Below are positions 6,503-12,954 of a stretch of 13,758 nt of DNA, in pieces. Made by a program: the position numbers and the translations under genes. Below the pieces are notes generated by a model. It did not search any database. It had not been told where the DNA came from and saw only the letters and a list, made by a program, of their open reading frames with translations. Position 1 is the stretch's first letter, and each line of letters starts with the position of its first letter. The DNA comes from CAKUFA01 sp963656345 (GTDB lineage: Bacteria > Bacillota > Clostridia > Christensenellales > Aristaeellaceae): contig CAVKHY010000069.1 of NCBI GenBank assembly GCA_963656345.1, positions 1 through 13,758 on the forward strand. The letters are read 5' to 3'.

Positions 6503-6993
6503 TGCAGCCTGCAATCAACCTTCGCCCTTTTACGAGAAGCGAGTACCACAATTTCTACGCTCACTATATGACTGATGCTTTCATGATGACGGAACAATAT
6601 CTTTACTGCAGATCTTATGCGGATCGATGCTTTGATTATGAATGCCGGCAGCAGAAATGGCATCCGGTCTTTGGCATTTTTCTTGATGATCAGGATTGCA
6701 TTGGTGCTTTATCCTTAAAGCTTGCTGACGGAAACAGCAAAACCTGCGAAATTGGCATCATTCTTCGGGATGATACGTGTAAGGGACATGGCTACGGCAC
6801 AAGAGCTATGCAGCAAGGCATTGCCCTGGCAAGGGAAGTTTACGGCATCCGACATTTTTATGCTGACACGTCCGACACAAACGAACGAATGAAGCATATC
6901 CTGGTTAAGCTGGATTTTCACCTCACAGCAAGGCATGTGATTACCCTAGGCATGGAGCCGGAAACAAATCTGTTGCGATACACACTGGACTAA
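6502..6993 (+). CDS. GNAT family N-acetyltransferase
   Basis: A 163-residue GNAT protein that would move an acetyl group from acetyl-CoA to an amine. The N-terminus (INLRPFTRSEYHNFYAHYMTD) looks like the RimJ/RimL-related branch. A central beta hairpin (VFGIFLDDQDCIGALSL) and CEIGIIL lead to the acetyl-CoA-binding motif A, CKGHGYGTRAMQQGIALA (K-G-H-G-Y-G). The acceptor, whether protein, antibiotic or metabolite, cannot be predicted. The ATG overlaps the stop of the reductase gene (TGATG), so translational coupling is likely; the GGAAGGA at 6483-6489 is a little far to act alone. The gene ends 5 bases before a strong terminator and closes the lexA operon. Confidence 0.85.
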   Translation: MQPAINLRPFTRSEYHNFYAHYMTDAFMMTEQYLYCRSYADRCFDYECRQQKWHPVFGIFLDDQDCIGALSLKLADGNSKTCEIGIILRDDTCKGHGYGTRAMQQGIALAREVYGIRHFYADTSDTNERMKHILVKLDFHLTARHVITLGMEPETNLLRYTLD

Positions 6994-6998
6994 AAAGC

Positions 6999-7032
6999 GG
7001 GGCTGAGCATGGTATGCTCAGCCCCTTATTTG
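6999..7032. terminator. Strong bidirectional Rho-independent terminator
   Basis: GGGGCTGAGCAT (6999-7010) and ATGCTCAGCCCC (7014-7025) form a perfect 12-pair stem with a 3-base loop. On the plus strand TTATTTGT follows; on the minus strand the run GCTTTTTA follows. It therefore ends both the lexA operon (last stop at 6993) and the convergent EF-G-like gene (stop at 7039). Confidence 0.92.
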
Positions 7033-7038
7033 TCTCAC

Positions 7039-9123
7039 TTAGTCGTCGTCATTGTCGTCCTTCTTAGCCGCAGCAATGATTTTTTCAGCCACGTTCGGCG
7101 GAACGTCCTCATACCGTTCAAACTTCATGGTGAAAGAACCACGAGCCTGAGTCATGGAACGAAGATCCGTTGCATACTTGAACATTTCGGACATAGGTGC
7201 TTCGGCTTCCACCTTCTGCATGCCATCCACCTGATTCATGCCGATGATCCGGCCACGGCGCTTGTTCATGTCGCCCATGATATCGCCCATGTACTCATCC
7301 GGCACCAGCACTTCCACATGCATGATGGGCTCCATCAGCACGGGACCTGCATCCATACAGCCCTTCTTGTAGGCAATGCGTGCAGCAGTCTTGAAGGCCA
7401 TTTCAGAGGAGTCGACAGGGTGGTAGGAGCCATCATACAACTTGGCATGAACGCCCACCATGGGATACCCGGCCAGCACGCCGTGCGCCATGTTCTCACG
7501 CAGACCCTTCTCAACGGAAGGAATGAAGTTGCGGGGAACCACGCCGCCAACCACGGCATCTTCGAATTCGAAGTCCGTACCGTTCAGTGAAGGAGAGAAC
7601 TCGATCCACACATCGCCAAACTGACCATGACCACCGGTCTGCTTCTTGTGACGGCCTTCCACCTTCACAACCTTGCGGATTGTTTCACGATAAGGAATCT
7701 TGGGATCCTGCAGCACGGCATTCGCACCAAACTTATTGGCAAGCTTGTTGCGGATAACATCCAGGTGCATTTCGCCTTGGCCGGAAAGCAGGGTTTCCGT
7801 AGTTTCCGTATTCTTTTCCAAGGTAATAGAAGGATCTTCTTCCATCAGGCGAGCCAGGCCAGAGAAAACCTTATCCTCTTCACCCTGCTTAGCGGCATAC
7901 ACAGCCTTGCTCATGCATACCGGCGGGAAGGCGAGGGTCGGATACTGAATCGGTGCGTTATAATCCGCCAGCGTGTCACCGGTAGAAGTAAACTGCAGCT
8001 TGGACAGCGCACCCAGGTCGCCGGCATGGAGCTGCTGCTTCGCAATCTGCTTCTTGCCGCGGAGAATGAAGATACCGCCGGTCTTTTCCGTCTTATCCTT
8101 GTTCACGTTATACAGGATGGTAGAGCTGGTCAGCATACCGGAGAAAATGCGGAACAGGGACAGCTTACCCACAAAGGGGTCAGCAATGGTTTTATAGATA
8201 AATGCGGAGAAAGGCTGATCATCCTTGCAGACACGCACCTGAGCTTCGCCGGTACGAGGATTGAAGCCGGCATGCTCAATGCCGTCATGGGCGGGAGAAG
8301 GAAGATACTTCGCCATCAAGTCCATCATGCGTGCAATGCCTACGCCGGTTACAGCGGATACAGCGCACACAGGAACGATGCTGCCATCTTTCATGCCCTT
8401 ACGGAAGCCCTTGAGGATTTCATCATAATTCAGCTCACCCTCATCCAGGTACTTCATCATCAGGTCGTCATCAGCAGCGGCAGCCTGCTCAGTCAAATAA
8501 TCAAAAGCCCGGTCTACCTTTTCCTTCATATTTTCAGGCATCGGCACTTCTACACTCTTCTTATAGGCGCCTTCGTAGGCCTTCTTTTCCAGCACGTTCA
8601 CAACGCCGCGGAAACTTTCGCCATCGCCGATGGGCATCAGCACAGGCACTACGCAGCTGCCGTGACGGTCACGCAGCTGCTGAGTTACCTTGTCAAAGCT
8701 TGCGTGCTCACGGTCCATCTGATTCACAACAAACATACGGCCGACGCCGCTCTTTACGGCATACTTAAAGGCCTTCTCAGCACCGACATTAAAGCCTGTT
8801 ACGGCACTGACCACGATGCAGGCAGTCTCAACAACGCGGAGGGGGCCGGTAGTTTCACCAATAAAATCAAAATAGCCGGGAACGTCAATGATGTTGAGCA
8901 TCTTGTCGTTCCAATCGATAGGAGCGCAAGCGGCGCTGACAGAGCATTTACGCTTGATTTCTTCAGGCTCAAAGTCCGTCGTCGTCGTTCCGTCCTCGAC
9001 TTTGCCCTGACGATCAATAATACCGGCAGCGAAGAGCATAGCTTCCGTTAAAGTCGTCTTGCCCTCGCCGCCATGTCCCATGAGGGCGATGTTGCGAATG
9101 TTTGAGGTCAAATAATCAGCCAT
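7039..9123 (-). CDS. Elongation factor G-like translational GTPase (EF-G2 type paralogue)
   Basis: A 694-residue protein with the EF-G domain order. GTPase motifs are G1 GHGGEGKTT (16-24), the switch I region around DGTTTTDFEPEE (45-55), G3 DVPGYFDF (80-87), G4 NQMD (134-137) and G5 SAVTG (256-260). A beta-barrel domain, the GQGEMHLDVI segment, the HGQFGDVWIEF domain and a C-terminal MHVEVLVPDEYMGDIMGDMNKRRG domain follow, with an acidic tail (KKDDNDDD). It differs from housekeeping EF-G, which has AHxDxGKTT and DTPGHVDF: here Tyr84 replaces the histidine that activates water. These features fit the PRK12740-like EF-G2 family, whose function is poorly defined. The ATG at 9123 is set by GGAGG 8 or so bases upstream; an in-frame ATG at 9201 adds residues without family similarity. 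Its own promoter and terminator make it monocistronic. Antisense frames over it are shadows. Confidence 0.93.
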   Translation of the reverse strand: MADYLTSNIRNIALMGHGGEGKTTLTEAMLFAAGIIDRQGKVEDGTTTTDFEPEEIKRKCSVSAACAPIDWNDKMLNIIDVPGYFDFIGETTGPLRVVETACIVVSAVTGFNVGAEKAFKYAVKSGVGRMFVVNQMDREHASFDKVTQQLRDRHGSCVVPVLMPIGDGESFRGVVNVLEKKAYEGAYKKSVEVPMPENMKEKVDRAFDYLTEQAAAADDDLMMKYLDEGELNYDEILKGFRKGMKDGSIVPVCAVSAVTGVGIARMMDLMAKYLPSPAHDGIEHAGFNPRTGEAQVRVCKDDQPFSAFIYKTIADPFVGKLSLFRIFSGMLTSSTILYNVNKDKTEKTGGIFILRGKKQIAKQQLHAGDLGALSKLQFTSTGDTLADYNAPIQYPTLAFPPVCMSKAVYAAKQGEEDKVFSGLARLMEEDPSITLEKNTETTETLLSGQGEMHLDVIRNKLANKFGANAVLQDPKIPYRETIRKVVKVEGRHKKQTGGHGQFGDVWIEFSPSLNGTDFEFEDAVVGGVVPRNFIPSVEKGLRENMAHGVLAGYPMVGVHAKLYDGSYHPVDSSEMAFKTAARIAYKKGCMDAGPVLMEPIMHVEVLVPDEYMGDIMGDMNKRRGRIIGMNQVDGMQKVEAEAPMSEMFKYATDLRSMTQARGSFTMKFERYEDVPPNVAEKIIAAAKKDDNDDD

Positions 9124-9213
9124 ATCCGTTTCCTCCTTGTTATCATGGATTCCACCCATGGGGTATAGAATAAATCTTTGACTTTTATTCATCGACACCA
9201 TGATGTTGTGAGG

Positions 9214-9222
9214 ATTATAACA
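9214..9222 (-). promoter_or_regulatory. Extended -10 promoter of the EF-G-like gene
   Basis: On the minus strand TATAAT (9214-9219) is preceded by TGT (9220-9222), a TGn extended -10. No good -35 is seen 16-18 bases further. Transcription would begin near 9207, leaving a leader of about 84 bases before the ATG at 9123. I see no clear structured regulator in that leader. Confidence 0.6.
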
Positions 9223-9234
9223 TAAAAATGCCCA

Positions 9235-9270
9235 AAAGAAAAGCTTTGAATTGCAGCAAAGCTTATCTTT
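9235..9270 (-). terminator. Probable Rho-independent terminator of murI
   Basis: AAGCTTTG (9241-9248) and CAAAGCTT (9257-9264) form a perfect 8-pair stem with an 8-base loop, and five more pairs follow an A/A mismatch. Read on the minus strand, which is the murI direction, the inner stem is followed by TTCTTTT. The AT-rich stem makes it moderate in strength. The EF-G-like promoter lies immediately beyond it. Confidence 0.6.
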
Positions 9271-9309
9271 GGCACTTTTGTATAATGTTCGAATGTTTTA
9301 TTTGGTTTA

Positions 9310-10092
9310 TTACAAGCCGGAAACTACAGATAATTGCCTCGCAAGGGTCAGCAATTCCAACATACAGGCATGATCTTCCTCTCTGGTGCTGCTGGAGAGC
9401 AACATAACGTCGCCATCTCCGTCACGGCGAAGCAGGTCTTTTTTTTCCAGCACACGTCGCAGCTGTTTCGCAGTACCGATGTTGCCATCCATAACCTGAA
9501 TGTGGTCAGGCAAAAGCTCGCTGAGCAGAGGACGCAGGAAAACATAATGGGTACAGCCCAGTACAATGGCGTCTACCTCAGCCAGATCATAAGCCGAAAA
9601 GACCTGCTGCAAATAATGCTTCGCTTCATGGAAATTTCTTTGCTCTACCAGTTCCATCAATCCGGGGCAAGGAAGAGGAATAGCACCCTCACCGTAACGT
9701 TCCATCAGAGATTGGAATTTCGGTAAACTCAGGGTTACGGGTGTTGCCAACACCAGGATGCCACCTCCACGCCGAACCAAAGATGCCGGTTTCAGTGCAG
9801 GCTCCATACCAATAATCGGCAACGTCATTTCCTGGCGAAGAGTTGCCGCCGCTACGCTTGTTGCGGTATTGCAGGCAATAACAACAGCCTTCACTTCTCT
9901 TGCAGTAAGTTCCGTCATCACCTGACGGACGCAAGTCATCACTTCATCAGGAGTCTTCGTACCATAAGGGGCATGGAGGGTATCTCCGTAATAGACAAAT
10001 CGCTCGTGAGGCAGTTCACGCTCCAGCTCGGCAAGGACGCTGATGCCGCCTACACCGCTGTCAAAAACGCCAATGGGATTTTCTGCGTTCAT
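9310..10092 (-). CDS. murI: Glutamate racemase
   Basis: A 260-residue racemase that makes D-glutamate for peptidoglycan from L-glutamate, without cofactor, in the cytoplasm. Both catalytic cysteines are present: Cys74 in VIACNTATS and Cys180 in GCTHY. Also visible are Asp11-Ser12 (IGVFDSGVGG), the YYGDTLHAPYG loop (35-44), Glu97 (GMEP) and His182. The ATG at 10092 has GAGGAG 9 bases upstream; an in-frame ATG at 10191 gives a 33-residue extension without homology and lacks a ribosome site. The gene has its own promoter, diverges from the methyltransferase gene, and is followed by a hairpin before the EF-G-like gene. Nothing in it appears defective. Confidence 0.96.
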   Translation of the reverse strand: MNAENPIGVFDSGVGGISVLAELERELPHERFVYYGDTLHAPYGTKTPDEVMTCVRQVMTELTAREVKAVVIACNTATSVAAATLRQEMTLPIIGMEPALKPASLVRRGGGILVLATPVTLSLPKFQSLMERYGEGAIPLPCPGLMELVEQRNFHEAKHYLQQVFSAYDLAEVDAIVLGCTHYVFLRPLLSELLPDHIQVMDGNIGTAKQLRRVLEKKDLLRRDGDGDVMLLSSSTREEDHACMLELLTLARQLSVVSGL

Positions 10093-10126
10093 TCCGTAAA
10101 GCTCCTCTTTCAAGATTGATAGGGAC

Positions 10127-10155
10127 ATTATAAAACCTTCTGCCATGAAAAGCAA
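10127..10155 (-). promoter_or_regulatory. Promoter of murI
   Basis: On the minus strand TTGCTT (10150-10155) and a perfect TATAAT (10127-10132) are 17 bases apart. The transcript would start near 10120, about 28 bases before the ATG at 10092, leaving room for the GAGGAG ribosome site. Confidence 0.7.
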
Positions 10156-10179
10156 GTTTCTGAACGGCTGTACATTCGA

Positions 10180-10205
10180 CGTTTTGGCCATTGGATGCCA
10201 AGACG
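10180..10205. repeat. Imperfect inverted repeat between divergent murI and methyltransferase promoters
   Basis: CGTTTTGGC (10180-10188) and GCCAAGACG (10197-10205) are inverted with one T/G wobble pair and an 8-base spacer. No T run follows on either strand, so it is not a terminator. It could be an operator shared by the two promoters or chance. Confidence 0.3.
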
Positions 10206-10233
10206 AAGATCCTAGTGGTATTCCGTGTTAAAA

Positions 10234-10244
10234 TATGATAAAAT
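10234..10244 (+). promoter_or_regulatory. Extended -10 promoter of the methyltransferase and glycan cluster
   Basis: TGATAAAAT (10236-10244) gives TAAAAT with an extended TG, and lies about 47 bases before the ATG at 10291. The hexamer 17 bases upstream (TGGTAT) is a poor -35. The 13 bases at 10232-10244 are identical to those at the lexA promoter (4635-4647). Confidence 0.5.
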
Positions 10245-10290
10245 ATCAGGGAGGCAGTTGGACTTCCGTGCGGCAGGAGGCGAAGAGGGT

Positions 10291-11034
10291 ATGACAGAGG
10301 TAACCATCCTGCCGGATGAACGAGTGGATGAGCTTCAGTTGGCAGACATGCATATTTTGCAAAAGCAGCGCGGCTTTCGCTTTGGCATGGACGCTGTGCT
10401 GCTGGCGGATTTCGCAAGAATTGACCCAAAGGCTGTTGTTGCTGACTTTGGCACAGGCACAGGCATTTTACCGATGCTTTTGTACGGGCATGGGAAAGGA
10501 TGCTGCTTTGAGGCCTTTGAATGTCAGGCTGATATGGCCGACATGGCGCTTCGCACGGTGAAGATGAACCACTTGGAGCATATTATTCACGTTCATCCTG
10601 TGGATGTAGCAGCCGCTGCTGACCTGATTGCGCCCGGAACCTTGGACGCCATCATTTGTAATCCGCCTTACGGCATTAGCGGTACCACCATTCGCAATCC
10701 GGATGACGCCCGCTGCGTCGCACGACACCAAAGTGAGGAAGGGATCATCGGCTGGTTCCGCATGGCACATCGGCTGTTGAAAGGCAAAGGAAAGTTTGCA
10801 ATGGTTTATCCCGCTCCGCAAATGCTGCAGGCTATGAAAGACCTGGAAGCGGCACACCTTGCTCCAAAGCGGTTTCGCTTGATTTACCCGAGGGCGGATA
10901 AACCGGCCAATCTGGTGCTGATTGAAGCATTGAAGGATGCAAGGCCCATGCTGCATCCTGAACCGCCGCTGATTGTCTATGAGCACGACAATCAAATGAC
11001 GCCCGAACTGCGCAGAATCTACCATGCTGAATAG
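10291..11034 (+). CDS. SAM-dependent methyltransferase, TrmN6/YfiC-like (tRNA adenine-N6)
   Basis: A 247-residue class I methyltransferase. The start region (DELQLADMHILQKQRGFRFGMDAVLLADFA, residues 13-42) and motif I VADFGTGTGILPMLL (50-64) are typical of the tRNA1(Val) adenine-37 N6-methyltransferase family. The NPPY motif (124-127) marks an exocyclic amino group as the target. It probably modifies a tRNA adenine in the cytoplasm; a rRNA or protein target cannot be excluded for the family. The ATG at 10291 is served by GGAGG (10276-10280); an upstream in-frame ATG at 10225 overlaps the promoter and is unlikely. The glycosyltransferase gene follows after 56 bases with no terminator seen, so co-transcription is possible although the functions differ. 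Confidence 0.88.
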   Translation: MTEVTILPDERVDELQLADMHILQKQRGFRFGMDAVLLADFARIDPKAVVADFGTGTGILPMLLYGHGKGCCFEAFECQADMADMALRTVKMNHLEHIIHVHPVDVAAAADLIAPGTLDAIICNPPYGISGTTIRNPDDARCVARHQSEEGIIGWFRMAHRLLKGKGKFAMVYPAPQMLQAMKDLEAAHLAPKRFRLIYPRADKPANLVLIEALKDARPMLHPEPPLIVYEHDNQMTPELRRIYHAE

Positions 11035-11090
11035 CCTGATCGGTTCGGCATGCCATGCTCGTGGTGAAAACGAATACTTGGAGGATTGCT

Positions 11091-11882
11091 GTGAACAAGC
11101 ATACCTTTGTCATTTGTGCCTATAAAGAAAGCCCTTATCTGGAGGAATGCATTCAATCCATTCTTGCTCAGCGTGGAGATAGCGATGTGATGGTATGCAC
11201 CTCCACACCGAATGAAAGCATCCGCAGTTTGTGCACTCGATACGATTTGCCCTTGCATATCAATCCGGCACCGAGCTCCATTGACGGAGATTGGAATTTT
11301 GCCATGGTACAAGCAGACAGCGAATATGTTACCCTGTGCCATCAAGATGATGTGTATGAGCCGGGCTACGGGGCTGCCATGAAAAAGGCAATGGAGAACG
11401 GCGGCTTTCAGTTATTCTTCACGGACTATGCAGAGCTCCGGGGCACAGATAAGACCACCAAAGGCAAGCTGCTGTGGATCAAGCGCATCCTGCAATGGCC
11501 GCTTCGATTTCGCCATCTGCAAACCTGCCCCTTTGCAAAGCGGTGGGCACTTCGATTTGGTAACGGTATCTGCTGCCCATCGGTGACCTATCACAAGGCG
11601 GTGCTGCCTGTTCCGCTATTTCAGGCAGGCTTGAAAAGCAACCTGGATTGGCAAACCTGGGAACGTCTTTCCCGCGGCAAAGGACGGTTCTGCTATTGTC
11701 CGCAGCCTCTCATGTGCCACCGCATTCATGAAGGATCGGAAACGAGCCGGGTGATCGAGGCGTCGCTTCGCACCGGAGAGGATGAGCAAATGTTCCGCCT
11801 GTTCTGGCCCAAGGGTATTGCCAGGATATTGACGAAGTGCTACAGCACCAGTGAAAAGAGCAACAATCTTTCTGCAAAGTAA
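11091..11882 (+). CDS. Family 2 glycosyltransferase (GT-A fold)
   Basis: A 263-residue protein with a GT-A nucleotide-sugar fold: FVICAYKESPYLEECIQSILAQ at the N-terminus (6-27), SIDGDWNFAMVQADSEYVTLCHQDD (63-87) with the metal-binding QDD, then a region with NLDWQTWERLSRGKG and a HRIH segment. It would transfer a sugar from a nucleotide donor to a growing surface glycan at the inner face of the membrane. Donor and acceptor are unknown, and no membrane helix is evident. The GTG start at 11091 has GGAGG (11080-11084) 6 bases before it. An ATG at 11055 in the same frame lacks a ribosome site. The second glycosyltransferase begins 12 bases after the stop, pointing to one operon with the flippase. 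Confidence 0.85.
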   Translation: MNKHTFVICAYKESPYLEECIQSILAQRGDSDVMVCTSTPNESIRSLCTRYDLPLHINPAPSSIDGDWNFAMVQADSEYVTLCHQDDVYEPGYGAAMKKAMENGGFQLFFTDYAELRGTDKTTKGKLLWIKRILQWPLRFRHLQTCPFAKRWALRFGNGICCPSVTYHKAVLPVPLFQAGLKSNLDWQTWERLSRGKGRFCYCPQPLMCHRIHEGSETSRVIEASLRTGEDEQMFRLFWPKGIARILTKCYSTSEKSNNLSAK

Positions 11883-11894
11883 GAGGAGTATCTC

Positions 11895-12587
11895 ATGAAA
11901 TTGATGCTTTTGATTCCGGCTTACAATGAGGAAGCCAACATTGAACGTGTTGTCCGTGAGATCATTGATCACTATCCTCAGTACGATTATGTGGTGGTCA
12001 ATGACGGATCCAAGGATCGCACGGCGGAAATTTGCCGAAGCAATTGTTTTAACCTGCTGGATCTCCCGGTTAACCTTGGTCTTTCCGGCGCTTTTCAGGC
12101 CGGCATGCGCTATGCATGGGAACAGGGTTATGATGCGGTGCTTCAGTTTGACGGAGATGGTCAGCATGATGCAGCATTCATCGGTGCCATGGAAAAAGCT
12201 ATGGAGCAAGATGGCTGTGATATCGTCATCGGTTCCCGCTTTGTATCCAAGCCCAAACCCATGACCAGCAGAATGCTGGGTAGCAGACTGTTATCCCATG
12301 GCATGAAATTGACCACAGGCGTGAAATTGACAGATCCAACCAGTGGCATGCGTCTGTTCAGCCGCAAAATGATTCACCAATTTGCAATGGGGATGAATTA
12401 CGGACCGGAGCCGGACACCATCGCCTACTTGATTCGCGGCGGTGCAAAGGTGACGGAGGTTCAGGTAGAGATGCATGACCGTATTGCAGGCACCAGTTAC
12501 CTGAATTTATCACGTTCTGTTCTCTATATGCTGAATATGCTGTGCTCCATTTTTGTCTTCCAGTTTGCACGAAGAAAGGAGGGCTGA
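11895..12587 (+). CDS. Family 2 glycosyltransferase, dolichyl-phosphate mannosyltransferase-like
   Basis: A 230-residue GT2 enzyme of the DPM1/polyprenyl-phosphate glycosyltransferase type. The N-terminus MKLMLLIPAYNEEANIERVVREI, VVVNDGSKD (33-41), NLGLSGAFQAGMRYA (60-74) and the metal-binding DGDGQHD (86-92) are diagnostic, as are IGSRF and the DPTSGMRLF acceptor-side segment. It would charge undecaprenyl phosphate with a sugar, or add a sugar to a lipid-linked glycan, at the cytoplasmic membrane. It lacks the two C-terminal membrane helices found in GtrB-type enzymes; a hydrophobic end (LYMLNMLCSIFVFQF) may bind the membrane instead. GAGGAG (11883-11888) is 6 bases before the ATG. The DUF2304 gene starts 4 bases after its stop, a pairing common in glycan clusters. 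Confidence 0.9.
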   Translation: MKLMLLIPAYNEEANIERVVREIIDHYPQYDYVVVNDGSKDRTAEICRSNCFNLLDLPVNLGLSGAFQAGMRYAWEQGYDAVLQFDGDGQHDAAFIGAMEKAMEQDGCDIVIGSRFVSKPKPMTSRMLGSRLLSHGMKLTTGVKLTDPTSGMRLFSRKMIHQFAMGMNYGPEPDTIAYLIRGGAKVTEVQVEMHDRIAGTSYLNLSRSVLYMLNMLCSIFVFQFARRKEG

Positions 12588-12591
12588 TTCC

Positions 12592-12954
12592 GTGTCTGTA
12601 ACCCTGCGCATTATTCTGCTTTCAGCTTCTGTACTGACCTTTATTTGGGTACTGAAGAAGATCCGCAATGCCCAAGTGACTTTACAGGATGCCGTTTTCT
12701 GGCTATTGTCTTCTTTACTGCTGGTCATCATGGGTGCCTTTCCGGATTTGGTAATCGGTGCGGCGAATCTGGTGGGCGTTGCTTCTCCTGTTAACTTCGT
12801 ATTTCTATGCATTATCTTTGTACTGCTGGTGAAGGTATTTTTGATGAGTATCAAGCTTTCCCAGTTGGAATACAAACTGCAGCGCCTTGTTCAGCATGAA
12901 GCCATTGAAGAAAAGAAGATCGAGGATAAGGAACAGCATGACGCAGAACATTAA
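12592..12954 (+). CDS. DUF2304-type small membrane protein
   Basis: A 120-residue protein with three hydrophobic helices (about residues 4-20, 35-54 and 66-86), then a charged tail from about 88 rich in Glu, Lys and Gln that probably forms a short coiled coil. Size, topology (including the VFWLLSSLLLVIMGAFPDLV segment) and position after a DPM-like glycosyltransferase match DUF2304 proteins. Their biochemical role is not known; they may anchor or assist the adjacent glycosyltransferase. The GTG start at 12592 follows AGGAGGG (8 bases spacing), which lies inside the end of the previous gene. An in-frame TTG at 12553 would add residues inside that gene and is rejected. The 3' end overlaps the flippase gene by 17 bases in another frame. 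Confidence 0.75.
   Translation: MSVTLRIILLSASVLTFIWVLKKIRNAQVTLQDAVFWLLSSLLLVIMGAFPDLVIGAANLVGVASPVNFVFLCIIFVLLVKVFLMSIKLSQLEYKLQRLVQHEAIEEKKIEDKEQHDAEH

Noticed and set aside
7009..7590. A 193-codon plus-strand frame starting in the terminator
   Set aside because: It begins inside a terminator stem and runs antisense to the C-terminal half of the EF-G-like gene; no ribosome site or homology.
7627..9051. A 474-codon open frame on the plus strand
   Set aside because: It lies wholly antisense to the EF-G-like gene, lacks any family resemblance and is His/Leu/Ile-rich as expected from reverse reading of a codon-biased gene.
9281..9286. TATAAT on the plus strand in the murI-EF-G gap
   Set aside because: There is no -35 at the right distance and no plus-strand gene downstream; it is a chance match in AT-rich DNA.
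11041..11075. Small palindrome GGCATGCC between the methyltransferase and glycosyltransferase genes
   Set aside because: The stem is only 4 pairs without a T run, so it does not support a terminator or operator.
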